Source: Pleurodeles waltl
Taxonomy: Eukaryota > Chordata > Amphibia > Caudata > Salamandridae
Direction: 5' to 3'
DNA: 64,000 nt
NCBI RefSeq assembly: GCF_031143425.1
Contig: NC_090442.1
Span: forward strand, 425,957,776 to 426,021,775
In this document: piece after piece, positions 22,341-34,564 of the stretch
Numbering within the stretch: the first letter of the stretch is position 1
How the letters are laid out: each line of letters starts with the position of its first letter
Program-made: the position numbers and the translations under genes
The notes under the pieces: model-generated
Database searches by the model: none
Seen by the model: the letters and a program-made list of their open reading frames with translations, nothing else
What the model was told of the DNA's origin: nothing

Positions 22341-22829
22341 ATGCCCTAGACTGTGAAGGTGAAAGGAGGAGCAGTCTGGCCTGTGCCTAAAGACAAACAG
22401 TCTATGAGGAAGAGGCGGGACGTGCCATGGAGAGGGGATGTCAGGGACTACTCTGTCTGTTTGGCAACAATACCAGAGATTAGGGCCTCCTCTGATACAG
22501 AGTTGAATTTGGAATCTAAAAAGTCTAAGTGGAGTAGACCAGCAGAAGGGGTTTCCCAGGGCCCCACAGAAAGCAAGCTGCCTTTGGACTCAGATGGAGC
22601 ACACCCGTTGGGGTGGATGGTGGGCTACACACCTCTAATACTCATTGGGCATGGTTTGATTGAGTTATATGGCTTTGTGCTGCGGGGATGCAGTGGGGTG
22701 GTGGCTTGGAGTGGGAATTGTTGAGTGTCTTTTTTTTGTTTTTGTTAATAAAGTAGACCAGCTACAGTAATTGATCATGCAAGATGTACGAGAGCACCTC
22801 CACTATACTCAGAACACTCGTTATCAAAC

Positions 22830-24852
22830 ATGGCACAGTCTAGACCCTCAGAGAGCTCTGGTCTCTCAGTTTTAACTTGAAACGTCAATGGGTTGGGTAA
22901 CAAAATTAAGTGAGGCTTGGTGATGCAACACAGTAAGAGGCTACAGCTAGATGTGGTCCTCCTCAAGGAGACACATTTGGAAATAATTCACTGCTGCTTT
23001 TTGGGTCAAGGGGTTTATTCCACTGTAGCCCATGCGGGATATACCACTGAGTCTAGGGGGGAACAGCTATCCTGATTAGAGAGAATCCACAGTTTTGGGT
23101 TAGCCAGACAGGGATAGATCCCAATGACATGTTTGTCGGGTACAGGGCCATTCCAGAAGAGCCGAGATCACATTACTGAGTGTGTACACACCTCCGACTG
23201 CAGGCACCTACCCTAGCGAAGATTGTGGGCATACTTCTTGAGTCTCCTAACTTCTTGAGTTGCCTACCACGCTCAATGTGCTGGGTGGGGTCTTTAATGA
23301 TATTATGGCCATCGACCTATACCGAACTGGGGCCCCCACAGGGAACACCTCGGTGACTGTGCTGGAACAGTTTATGGAATTAATGGGGTTATCAAACTTG
23401 TGGTGGCATAGGTTTCAGAAGGCAAGAAAATATTCCTATTTCCCAGGTGCTCATAGTCTACTCCAGACTGTAATACACATTTGCTGCTATGGGGGATGTT
23501 GGGATGGTTGAACAGGCAGAATACAGGGCAGGGGTTCTGATGGCCTACTAGCCTCTACTGGTCCAGTTGGCACTCTTTGAGGTTCAGAAGCCCACGGGGT
23601 GGAAATTGAATGAGTGGGATCTAAAGGATTTGAGTAGTGGCTAAAGTCATACATGTCGACACTGAACTCTATTTTTCTGCGAACAAGGGCTCGGTCTCCT
23701 CTAAAACTGTAATATATGAGGCTTACAAAACAATGCTCTAATACAGGGCTCAAAATCTGATAACACAAAAAAGAGGAGAGAAGTGGTGGAACTGGAAGAT
23801 CTGGAGTCCCGGATTCTGCAGCTTGAAGAGATGTCTGGGTCCACAACGGACCCACTAATTATCCAACAGCTCGTAGTTAAGAAGATAGACTACCAAGATC
23901 TGGCTCAAAAAGGGACAAAAACACAAATGCTAGCCACGCTCAGTTGCTTATACAAGACAGGCAGGAAGGCTCTTAGCATGATTGAGTAAAAAATAATGGG
24001 AGGCCCGTTGGGTCCACATTGCCAATATCCAGACAGGAAATACATACAACACAGATGCACAGATAGCTGAGGGGTTTGCCCATTACTATGAACTGTTCTA
24101 CCAGGCCCCTCCCCTTTGTGATGTATACAGTGTCACCCAATATCTTGCCACCATTCCCGTCCTGGTGCTGAATACTGACTCCTGGAAGGCCTTTCAGGAG
24201 GATTTGACACTCAATGAGGTACAGGTGGCCACTGCTAAATTAAGACCAGATAATGTGTCAGGCCCAAATGGTATCCCGGACGAATTCTATAAAACGATAC
24301 AGTGGGTTACTGGGCCCACATTTACTGAATCTATTCCAGGAGGGGGGTGAGCAGGATGAGCTCTCCCTGAGAGTAAACATCACAGTAATCCTTAAAGAGA
24401 GGAAACCCAAAGACCGGTGTGACTCATATCACCTGATCTCACTGCTTAATATTGAAGTGTAGATCCTTGCCACGATCCTAGTCACAAGACTCCTACAAGT
24501 TATTGTGCCTCTGATCCACACGGACCAATTGGGCTTTATGCCCGTAAGGTCAACCCAACATAACCTATTGCGCACACACAACTGGCTAGCCGCAGTACAA
24601 GTTTGCCACAGGCTCCACATGTTTTCTTATCTTTGGATGTGGAAAAAGCGTTTGATGCAGGACAGATGTTGCACAGTTTTGGATTTTGCCCACGATACAG
24701 ATCCTTGTTTTATTCACCATAACGGTTGAATGCCTTGCTTGTATGATTAGAACACACTTCGGTGTTCAACGATTCCGCATAAGATAAAGATGTAGTAGAG
24801 GAAAAGTTATTGCTTTTAGCAGATGATATCTTGTTATACATTAGTGAACCAC
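22830..24852 (+). pseudogene. L1-like ORF2 endonuclease and RT, broken
   Basis: ORF2 supplies nicking and target-primed reverse transcription. Endonuclease N-terminus: NVNGLGNKI near 22880-22910 and a VVLLKETHLE-like block near 22954-22985. The next block is VLGGVFNDIMA (GDFN equivalent, D changed to V) near 23278-23310, then SVTVLEQFMELMGL near 23352-23395. An RT linker lies at 23783-23989. Fingers residues RLLQVIVPLIHTDQLGFMP span about 24489-24545. A LDVEKAFDA-like palm block lies near 24635-24660, and LLADDILLYI near 24815-24843. Sequence between the last two is shortened. Many stops are present. Confidence 0.8.
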
Positions 24853-26505
24853 TGTTGGAAAATGGGTTATCGGTAAGGGAAGGTAAGTATCTACACTTAG
24901 CAATAGACCATTGACCCCCACTAGGTTCAGTTAGATCTCAATAAATTAACCCCAGCTCAACCCTTGGGAGCTTGGCAACGAGCGACAAGGCGTACTTAGG
25001 AGATAAAGTGTAAAGCATTCAAGTATCATAAAACAGTAATTAAATAAAACACAGGAAACAGTTTAAACATCTAAAACCAATTGATAATAATGGGACATAT
25101 TTTTAGCTTTAAAATGACACCAAAACTAATAAAAGCGAATAAATGGAATCCGAGATATGAATTTTTAAAGAATTAATGCTTTTCAGAGCTTAGAAATGAA
25201 TAGGGCCAATCTGGTCATCTGGTCGCACCTCGACTGGGGCAAAGTCAAATCTTAAGGCCGACCGTGATGGAGCCCTGCTCGTCTACAGCCCACGGGAGGC
25301 CTTGGTCAAAGGTTTACCTTCGGACTTTGTCGTTTTCTTGAAACTTTTCGTCAGGTGGACCATGTTTCCATCCAGTCCGACCTCCCGGAAGTCTTCCTCG
25401 GATACGCGTCAGGGAAGCCCTCAGTGGAGATTTCTACATTCTGACTTTTTTTTTTTAGATGAAAATCCTTCGACCGGGGCAAACCTGAATCTTGATCCGA
25501 TGTCCTTGGAGCCTTCTTTGGATACATTGCCTGGGAGGTCCCGTTCAACATTCTACATTCAGACTTAGTTACTTTTTCTGAGATTTTCTTCACCGGGATG
25601 AAACTGCAAGTCAGGCCAGGTCACAGTTGAGGCAAGCCGGATAGAGTTGCCACGGCGGGTTGGTCCCTTTATGGAGCTTTTTTCCAAAAGTTCTCCAAAG
25701 TTCTCCAAACTTGTGGATCTTTCCCCAGATGTCCTTTTAAGGTTCTTCTGAGGCCCACAGCTTACCCAAAGGTTTGAAAAGCTCTGAGATGCTCCTTGAG
25801 GGTGTGGACTACAACACCCAGAATGCACCTGGTGCAAACTCCAAATTGGCCACTGGACAGTGGTCGGCTGGTCAGTTTCTTCAGGAGTTGGTGTAGGGGA
25901 CTCTAGTTAGCAATTTTTCACCTGTAGCAAACAGGGAGTCTCTCCGTGAACCAGTTGAAGCCAGGCAAAGTCCTTCTTGTGGTGAAGTCCAAGTGTGCAG
26001 CTGATGCAGTCCTCCAGATTGCACTGTCCAGATGCAGGTCAGGGGTCCAGGAGGGCAGTCCTTCTTCTCCTGTAGTTCATCCTTGTAGGGATCTTAGGTA
26101 TGGGTGCAGGTCTGTCAGTTTTATCCTTGCTCCTGGGTGAAAAACAGGGGGGTCCTGGTTGTCCAATCAGATGCAGGGTCCTTCCCCGTGTGATGACCAC
26201 TTCCTGGGAAGTGTGACAAAAATCAATCCAATCCCAGGGAGCAACATTCCTCAAAAATCCATCATGGCTCAAACTAATTTTTGGAGGTTACATCTGGCTG
26301 AGCCCACCCACTGGTGTGGCTAAAAATCCTAAACACACCCCTCTCCTGCCCTCTCTTAATCTAATCAAGGGGGCACCTAATTGTCTGGGTATGCAGGATG
26401 TGAGGGAGGTGCTGGGTTGCTCCAAATGTCCTTCCCTGTCTTTGAAGACCAGTTTGCAGCCCTCCCCCCTTCCTGCTTCTCTATCCTCTGTTGATTCTGG
26501 CTTAA
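24853..26505 (-). repeat. LTR-like noncoding repeat, partial inverted copy
   Basis: On the minus strand this matches about 15790-17457 of the plus-strand copy; here the sequence begins TGTTGGAAAATGGG at about 24855. It carries the same internal array (GACTTAGT/GACTTTGT-type words near 25320, 25440 and 25560). Its 5' third is missing. It interrupts the plus-strand L1 right after the RT ADD motif. Confidence 0.8.
25255..25660 (-). repeat. 122-bp tandem array, inverted copy
   Basis: This is the reverse-complement counterpart of the array at 16640-17095, with units about 120 bp apart. The unit start words are mutated (for example a poly-T run near 25446), so this copy is older or more decayed. 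Confidence 0.7.
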
Positions 26506-27231
26506 TACGAAAGCAATCTTTTTATGTGTATACAGGTCCCCCTACGATTCATTCAGATGGAATGGCCACTCCGGTGAAAACTGCAATGCCCCAAGAAATC
26601 CACTGACTATCTTTTCTGCAGTGCTAGGGAGTTAAGGGCAATCCTGATGTGACATGTCAAGTTTAAAACAATGTTTAAAAAGTTGTCATTTTCAAGACAA
26701 ATCAAGCTAATTTGTCATTACTGACAACCAACTACTCATAGGCACTGTACTGTGCATTGTGCGGTGGCAGACTAAAATTCTGCACTTATGAGTTACTGAA
26801 AACTGTGGTATTGACTCGTAAGCACATGAGGATCTGATCTGCCCATCTGCTGTTAACTGGAGCCACCAGACTTGAGAACATGTTCTATATGACCATTTAC
26901 TGTGTCATATTTGCAACTCTACTGCTGAACTTCCACAACAGCAAAGGTTTTTTAGGATGCTTTTGGACCTGTTGCTAGTTCATTTGATTATATGTTGACT
27001 ACATATGGCAAGTATTGGAAACATTTTAAGCTGTTGAATTTTTTTGGGAAACTGCATATAGTTCAGTTTGATTTTGTAAAGTTCAGATGATTGTTTTATA
27101 ACCTTAAAAAGGACCATTAAATACAAAAATGTATTATAGAATACAAGGTGCAGCTGAGAGGGGATGAGAGGGTATTTGGGACAGCACTATAAAGCACCCT
27201 TTTGAGAACATTACATTGTTGGTTTTACTTA
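26506..27231. other. Unassigned sequence
   Basis: No coding or repeat feature is recognised here. Confidence 0.4.
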
Positions 27232-27425
27232 TTCATAATCTGATGCACATGTAAATAATTTGATTTGCCCGAAGGTTAATCACAAAAAGAATTTTGCAAG
27301 TACCAAAGATTGGATCTGAACCAAGATCTGCGGTCTGTAAGTCATCTGTCTGATCACTAGACTTCTTCACCAGACAGTACACTGTTCTAGTCTTTGCATT
27401 TGTAAAAAAGTGTACTATAACACAG
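27232..27425 (-). mobile_element. Possible tRNA-derived SINE
   Basis: On the minus strand, TGGTGAAGAAGTCTAGTG near 27365-27385 resembles an A box. TGGTTCAGATCC near 27310-27322 resembles the B box GGTTCRANTCC. The spacing of about 50 bp is suitable. A TTTTTGTGATTAACC-type tail follows. A second copy is not visible in the window, so this stays weak. Confidence 0.3.
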
Positions 27426-27464
27426 CACCTCAGAAGATGTGGACCCATTAAGTTGTGATGCAAT

Positions 27465-29340
27465 TTAAAAAAAAATATGTTTACTTTGTTTTGCCATAAA
27501 CAATGAAAAGAGAAATATCACATGATACAGCACAATACTCACCAGCAGGCGTGGAAAAACAACCCACAGCAATGTACAGCAGTCTTCACAAGTACATACC
27601 TGGTACACAAAACGTCAAAGGAGAGCAGCAAATGAAACATTATTTATCATCAGCAAGCAGTCTCCCCATGGTACATTATCATCAATCATGGTTCCTGACT
27701 TGGGGTTTGATGTATCTCATCATCGGGGGACGCAAACCATAATACACAATCCAGCTATCAAATATCTTATGAAACTTAAGGGCATCCCTGGCTACAGTAA
27801 GTGACTTTTTCGGCTGCTATGTAGAGGTACATTCCCCTCCTCCATTAATGAATGGATGGTACCTCCGGAGCCCTCCATAATCTAGCCACGTCTCTCTTGG
27901 CCGCAACCAGCCCTAGGGTACGGAAAAAGGAGTTTAAATCATGGGATAGCAACATCACAAGAACCCCAACTTGACAAATCTGGGGTCATGTGAAATAGTG
28001 ATAATCCCAGTCTAATAAGTATGGATAAGAGAGCATTCTCATAGTGTGTGTATTGATGATCCATTAGCCTTGTCACAATGTAGATAAGCCAGTGAGGTGG
28101 CCCTCCCCATTGCATGAAGCCCACATCTATCATTGTAAACTTTATGAAGTATTTTAAGCTGTATTAACCACTGACGAGATTTAGCAGCTATCTCCCTAGG
28201 GTGAATCAGTGCCACTTCCCAATCAATGTATTCTCATTGCCCCACATCCTGTGTCCATCTCTTGCTGGGCAAGCCCATATTATCCGTCATATTTTATTTA
28301 TTGTCCTATATGTCTGAGATATAGCTTTCTTTCCTAGTTCCTCCATCAGAAGGCTCCTCTCCAAGGGTGCGTATTCCGGGAGCTCCATATCACTCAATCT
28401 CTTGGGCTGCCAGGCATGCCGCAGGCAAGCATATTTCAGAAACTGGGTCCCACTGAAGGGAGGCAAAGGGCATAATGTCCCCTGCCTCTGGTACATCTCC
28501 AATAGTGAATATACCAGTTATGTTCCAGGATTCAAACCCTCAGAGTTTTACCAATTCCCCCACCATTAACTCTTCCAGAGGGACATTTCCTAAGTAATTT
28601 TTTGCTCCCACCCAATCTTCTCCATGAACTTCTGCCATACCATCAAGGCCAGCCGCTGTATTCCCTTCCCACCATAGAGGTAGTGTAAGTATGATCTGTG
28701 CTCCAGCATAGCCTGTTCTAATCAAAAGGTGGAATGGCCATGTGGTGCAAATAACCAATCATTATTAATAATCAAATCCACCCAGTAGTATGTCTCAATG
28801 TTGGGGAGAGCGATCCCAACATTATAGAGATTGCATTGCAGGGTTCTAAGGGCCCCAGATGGCTTTAAATATCTGCAGATCTTTATGATGCCACAGAGGG
28901 AGCGCTGCTATAGTCAAAACCCTGAAAGAGTACTACTAAACTTTCATGTAGATGTTGGGCTGTGGTGGGAGCCTTCCCTCTCCATACTAGGTTGGGCAGC
29001 CCTCTATTTCAGGACCGGATAAAAGGTATTTCAGAGGACATATAGAATGTTAGGGAGTGGAATAATTTTGAAGAGGGCTGCCCTTCCTAGTATGGAGAGG
29101 GATGGCTCCTGCCACCGCCCAAAATCTACATGAAAGTTAAGTAGTACTCTTTCAAGGTTTTGACTATAGCAGCACTCCCTCTGTGGCATCATAAAGAACT
29201 GTAGATATTTAAAGCCATCTGGGGCCACGTCCAGTCCCGCTTGAGTAAGAAGGGGTCCACCCCACCCAGGAGAGTATGTAGCACACATTTATCTAGTTGA
29301 TATTCTGAATGCTCAACTAGTCCCTAAAAACTCGTAGAGT
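27465..29340 (-). mobile_element. L1-like LINE 3' part
   Basis: Read on the minus strand, residues after the RT domain run in order: a SLSILGRAALFK block (about 29110-29075), LPNILYVL, then after an inverted duplication LPNIETYYW near 28790. WEVALIHPREIAAKSR and LIQLKILHKVY follow near 28230-28140. The 3' end is a T-run on the plus strand at about 27466-27475, an A tail on this strand. The 5' part of ORF2 and ORF1 are missing, the usual LINE truncation. Stops and frameshifts are frequent. Confidence 0.7.
28850..29227. repeat. Inverted duplication inside the L1 fragment
   Basis: The left arm is about 28850-29005 and the right arm about 29073-29227, with a 67-bp spacer. Both arms encode the same L1 residues (APDGFKYLQ, then MPQRE) on opposite strands. 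The right arm is the collinear L1 sequence; the left arm is an inverted copy inserted between two adjacent L1 blocks. Confidence 0.85.
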
Positions 29341-29344
29341 TCTG

Positions 29345-30167
29345 GGATTGCAGTGTGTGGTTGTCAGAAAGTCCTCCTTTTTACCCTGGTCACCCCCAAA
29401 CTTTTTGGACAGATACTGGTGGTTACTGACTCTTGGCTGTTCCCTGGGTACTGCTTACCAGTCCCAGGGCCAGTCCTCTGTGTACAGTGGATATGCAAAT
29501 TAGGCTAGTTATAATTGTCAATATTAACCTACCTATAAGTCCTTAGTATATGGTAGGGCATGTAGGTTTAGGGACCCCAGCATAGACAGTGCACTCATGG
29601 GTGCACTGCTGAGGTACCCAGTGCCATTTTAAAGGCAGGCCTGCCTTGCTGGCTGCTTTTAAACTAAAGTTATATGGAAATTCGACTTTGGACTAAAAAG
29701 TACTTCCAAAGTCTTAAACTCCCTTACTTTTAAATTATGTCACCCCTAATGTGTGCACTATGTGCCCCTAGAGTTGGACACTGTGTAACTATGAGCACGG
29801 ACCTTATAAAGATAGTTATAGGCCCTGGTGAGGTAAAACAGCCAACTTCATTTTTCCCTCATTGTAGTGAATGACCTCGATAGGCTAGAATGGGGAGGCT
29901 TTCTTTTAATTTATAAAGTCCCACTAAGTGTCAGAAATCTCAAGTTTGATATCAAAGTCATTGTTATATTAACTCCCACAACTTACAATTGTTGGATTTA
30001 ATAACACTTGGTCAGGCAAAGAGTTTTAAACTCCACCTAAAAACTTGCCAACTTCAGCCCTGCAGTCCCCTTCTCTGATTGGCCAGCCTCTGGCAGCCTG
30101 GCCAGGCTGCATTGATGAGGTGTGAAGTGGCCTGGGCTGAACACAAAGAGATGTGCTTGGGGAAGAA
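29345..30167 (+). repeat. LTR-like noncoding repeat, 5' part
   Basis: It starts near TGTCAGAAAGTCC (29355) and matches about 15000-15790 of the fullest copy. Shared words include CCCTGGGTACTGCT and GGATATGCAAATTAGGCTA. It ends near 30167, where a GC-rich TIR-element relic takes over. Confidence 0.8.
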
Positions 30168-30642
30168 CAGCCAAAACCCAATGCCACCCCAGGGGTGGTG
30201 TTAGCATGGCAAAATGAGGAGGAATGCTTTTATTCACACAGAAAAGAAGCAAAATGCAATGTATATCATTTAAGTGCAGGAAGGTGTCCCTTCCTGCACA
30301 TAAACAATTGTTTGAAAATTACGCTATGGTACTTCTATGTGTGCTGACAATGCAGCAAAGATAGAAGGAACAAATCACCATTGTAGATTGTTTATGTGCA
30401 GGAAGGGATACCTTCCTGCACATAAACAATCACTCCCCTCAAAGCAGACACACTTGCACTATGGTGCAAGGATGACTGCACTGGTGCTGGAAGCTTAATT
30501 TAGTGCAGGTGCAGGGGGAAACTCAGGACTGCACTGTATTGTTGTGAATACGGAAAAGCCCTGCATTTCAAAACTGGTGCAGTGCTGTACTGCTGATTTT
30601 GGCGCAGTACTGCAGTGTGCCAGTTTCTTGTAAATCTGTCCC
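30168..30642. mobile_element. 5'-truncated TIR-element relic
   Basis: Homologous to 62829-63187: both share CCACCCCAGGGGTGG, GGAGGAATGCTTTTATT and a CTTCCTGCACATAAACAAT hairpin block. The right end CTTGTAAATCTGTCCC resembles the end of the 36106-36650 element. The left TIR is missing. Confidence 0.6.
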
Positions 30643-31776
30643 AAAGTCTGAACGTATGAGTTAACAATCTAGCTCAGCCTGGTATCTTCACACATCTAGC
30701 CTGTCACAGGGATCCTTCAGAGAACAATGCTGTCTTGAGGTAGCTTTATAATGTGAGTGGACATTCATAGCACATATCTATAATTATTACTGAAAAGTGT
30801 TTCCTTTACTGATTTATCCATTATGGGTGAAATATTCACCACAGCACTGTTTCTTCCTAGTTAGGTCTAGAGATTTCAGTCAAGTATCAATCCTAGGGTA
30901 AAAATGTACCTTTAGGGCTGATCAAAAGTCATTTTTGTTATAACTATACTCCTTCTGGCACTTGGAGAATTGTCATATTTCTGTGGTGCAGCCAATGAGA
31001 TTTGAGGACTTTGCCCCCCAATCAGCCAAGTTAATTACTCTAATGGTCAGCAGAAGGATCAACGGCCTCTTCACACAACAGAGCCAGAGGCTGGCACAGT
31101 TCCTAGGAAAGGAAGGGGTTGTTCGGAATCTGTCTGTGCTAACTCTTCACACTCTATATGCCATGGGAAGGGGAAGCCCACAAAAACAAAGGAGGAGGCT
31201 AATGGAAATGATCCACTTATTCCTTCTGAGGACAGTAGAGTGATAAACCTGAGCTGGGAAACCCTGGAGGTTTCTCTGGATATTTTGTGGACCGTTCCTG
31301 CAGCTGAGTGACCCACATTAGAAGGGTAGGGGCCCCTGTTTCTGCTGCTGACACATGGGTGCCCAGCAAGATGGCCAAAGCCATGGAGCCTTGGCAGTGC
31401 CTGGAGGGAGGTTAGTCTGCTGTGAGATGTGGAAGGGCTGCTGAAGAAGCCCTCAGGCAAAGCCAGGTAACAGGAGCATGGACAGAAGACACGTCCAAAC
31501 CCAAGAGCTGATGAAATCAAGCTCAATGACAAAAGCACAGTTTAGAGACCAGGAGGCCTGAAGAGAATGTTCCTGGCGGCTAGAGCTGGCTATCAGAAAC
31601 AAAACTACACTAAGATTATGCAGCTCCTACCTAAGGAGCCAGAGAAAACAGCCAGAAAACTTGGTCATTGGGGGGGGACTTGATAGGAAATGGAGTGCAT
31701 AGTATCCTACTGTACTTCGTAAAAAGGCCCCCATCAAGGCTCAAGTCCCCAGGGTTTGGCACAACCTACACACTTA
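30643..31776. other. Unassigned sequence
   Basis: It holds a 93-codon plus-strand ORF (30962-31243) and a 155-codon minus-strand ORF (31071-31538) with no recognisable domain. Neither looks like a gene. Confidence 0.4.
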
Positions 31777-31931
31777 GGCCATATTTATAAATTTTTAGCA
31801 CCGCATTTGCGGCGCTTTTTGATGCAAAAGCGGCGCAAACTTACAAAATACAATTGCATTTCGTACATTTGCGCCGCTTTTGTGACAAAAAATGACACAA
31901 ATGCGGCGCTAAAAATGTATAAATATGGGCC
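31777..31931. mobile_element. Short palindromic TIR element
   Basis: The 155-bp element has GGCCATATTTATA at the left and TATAAATATGGGCC at the right. The arms include repeated GCGGCGC blocks. Flanks are TTA and ATA, so the 3-bp duplication is imperfect. Confidence 0.7.
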
Positions 31932-32588
31932 ATAATTTTTATGGGGAGGGGGCATGCATGGTTCCTTTTCACTGAGATCCTCTATAGCCCAAGGAACCCC
32001 ACCCTCTGCCCTCCAACGCACTGGAAAACTGTCCAGGGGGACACCATGTTCCTAGGACAAAAACAATGGTGAGTGCTTCCTCATTCCATCTCCTGTGGTG
32101 TGCAGACCTCAGTACCCATGCCCATGTCTGGCGGAGCAGGGAGCACACCACAATGAGATGCTAGCTCCCACACTATCCCAGTAGTATTGTTGGGAAAGCA
32201 GGGAGCTGGCTCTCAGTGCAGGAGTAGGTTTCCCGCTCTGCCTCAGTAGAAGGTAGCAGCCAGGGTCCCAGGAGGCAAGGGCACCTAACCTTTTTAAAAA
32301 TGGAAAATGCAGCACAAGGCCGTATTTACAAACAATGAAAACAAAAGGGCAATCCAATAACCTCTTGTAAGCTTGGGTGTTTAACTATTGTAAAGTAAAC
32401 AGCTGACAAGAGAATCATTCAAACAGAAATTGTAGAAAGTTTTTAAAAATGAAATTGGATATCCAATTAGTGACAAAAAAGAATCAAGCTCGGTCATTCA
32501 TAACATGATTTAAGAAAGAATGAAAGCAAAGAAAATTCAAAATAATACATGACATGCGTATGTAGAGATTAAATCATAAAGGAAATAT
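31932..32588. other. Unassigned sequence
   Basis: No feature is recognised. The sequence becomes A-rich towards 32580. Confidence 0.4.
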
Positions 32589-33306
32589 GGGCCAGATGTA
32601 TCAAAGAATTTTGCATTTCCAAACGGTGCTTATTGCAAAATGCGGCCGTTTGCGAATGCAAATTCACCTTTCTGAATGTAAGAAAGGCACTTGCAGTGCA
32701 ATGTTAAGGAATCTCTAGAATAGCGATTCCTTAAAATTGCGACCCCATTTAGAGAATCGCAAATTGCGATTCTCTAAATAAGAAATCGCAAATAAGGAAT
32801 CCTTATTTGGGATTTCTTAAGGACATGTATGAAGCAATTCCTTAATGCGAATTGGGCATTAAGGAATCGCTAATTACCACCAAGTTGAACTTGGTGGTAA
32901 CCATGTGCAAAATTGCAAAATTGATTTAAAATGCATTTAAATTTTTTTAAATTGTACATGGAAAGCACACATGCCCTTTTGGCATGTGTGCACCTTACAT
33001 GTCCCCAAATTTTTTTTTGGGGTGAAGCAAGCACCCTGGAGTTTTGCATTTACAAAATTGCAATTTCTGGTTCAGAAATCGCAATTTTGGAAATGCAAAA
33101 AATTCGCAGAGATGGGCCAACAGGCCCATAGCTGTGAATGGGGCCGGTATCGCAATTTGCGATTCGGTAATAGCATTTGCGATTTTTAAGAAATCGATAT
33201 TACCGAATCGCAAATGTGATACATGGCACTTTGTGAGTCGGAAATAGCGATTTCTTAAAAATCGCTATTTCCGAATCGCAAAGGGCCGTGATGATACATC
33301 TGGCCC
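32589..33306. mobile_element. TIR element with AATCGC-type internal palindromes
   Basis: The 718-bp element has GGGCCAGATGTATCA at the left and TGATACATCTGGCCC at the right, a perfect 15-bp inverted pair. TAT flanks both sides (32586-32588 and 33307-33309). The inside is a set of nested inverted repeats of GAATCGC/GCGATTC words. It is noncoding. Confidence 0.85.
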
Positions 33307-33309
33307 TAT

Positions 33310-34560
33310 ATTCACAAATTCCCAAGACGGAGTTCAATACAAATGATTTCCAAGTATACATTGACAATGTAGTATTCACTTTAAACAACAATTTCAGTGA
33401 TCACAATTCATCAAAATGCCACTCTCAGAGGATCAATGGAAATGCCTGCCTTCAGTGTAAAACACACCATCCAATGATGGTGTAATATAAAAGGGAGAAA
33501 GATGGGCTTGCCATTGATGTTTCAATCTCAAGTGTCATTTTGCCACAAGACCATCCTCAGGACCAGTATGATTTATGAGGAGATGCAATAATGACCCACA
33601 GGAAAATGGGAACAGGAACTTAAAACAAGAGTGCCAGCAATTCTCTAAAGGTTAATCATTATGAGTACATTATCAATGGGACAGAATTCAAGAGAAGACT
33701 TAATCAGCAACTGGCTTCAACAAAGGATGTCTTCTTCATTGAATAGTCTTCTCCTTCATTGAATAAGTTAGTAATATAACTCACTTTCTTAGGCAGTCTT
33801 TTTTGTTTCAATTTGAACATTCTACACCACATGTGTGGTCAAATACTTATAAGCTAAACTTTAATCAGCTTATGTCCCCTAATGTGCCAAAAGGCTTATC
33901 AGAGCAGGATCAAAACACCATAATGTGTCTTGGTTCCTGAATTATTTCTATTGCCCATAACATATGCATTAAGGGCACCCAAAGCTTATTGGAGCCAACC
34001 TGCAGGGAAGATGCAGATAAACAAATCATCTGTGAAATAAAGAGCATAGTTTTTCCTCAGTTTCAAAGAAGGTGAAAATATGTATGCCTTTGAGAGATAC
34101 ATGTCTGAATCAAAAAAATAAATGTTAAAAAGAGATAGAGCAAGCACACATCCTTACCTACTGCCAGACACAGTTGATATTCTGGAATTCATAGCAGAAG
34201 TGCTAAACATTCTTGGCCAGGTATATAGACAAATTTGGCCAATTTTGAAATAAAATTAGACTGTAATCTTAAACATCGAAATGTTCTCCAAAGTGGAGTA
34301 CAGCAAATGCCTTTAAGTCATCAAGCACACAATATAGTGGTGTAGCACACAGACTCAATGACTGCATGACGGCAAGCAGAGTCAGATTTATTGCATTGTG
34401 GTTGATTGGCATTCTGTGTTGAAATCCAGCCTGAGAAGATAGCATAAGTGTGTTGTCTTCAATTTTGATAGTAAGTCCCTTCAAAAACACTAGACAATAT
34501 CTTGTTATGAAGATGCAGGGTATGGGTTCTGTGACTGCCCTAGTTTTTGTAGATCCCATT
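33310..34560 (-). mobile_element. Degenerate LINE RT fragment
   Basis: From 34559 downwards on the minus strand, residues QAGFQHRMPINHN (RT block with GF) are followed by LYCVLDDLKAFAV, the palm block (FVDFKKAF equivalent). After a gap, shifted frames give LYFTDDLFIC (YADD equivalent) near 34000-34030. The order and spacing fit a CR1/RTE/L2-like RT. Stops are common. Below 33600 only a possible 3' tail with CCTGAGGATGGTC remains. Confidence 0.5.
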
Positions 34561-34564
34561 GTTA

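Larger units (their letters stand above)
20747..24852 (+). mobile_element. L1-like LINE, long but decayed
   Basis: The element starts GGGGGCATGGCCAG at 20747, with CAAGATGGC at 20761-20769, a word matching the YY1 site near the 5' end of mammalian L1. A leader is followed by an ORF1 relic (about 21585-22330), an inter-ORF segment with AATAAAG near 22746, then ORF2 endonuclease and RT relics to 24852. There the minus-strand LTR-like repeat cuts it off, so the 3' third is missing. All ORFs carry stops and frameshifts. Confidence 0.75.

Noticed and set aside
31071..31538. 155-codon minus-strand ORF
   Set aside because: No domain, no splice or promoter context, and overlapped by another ORF on the opposite strand.
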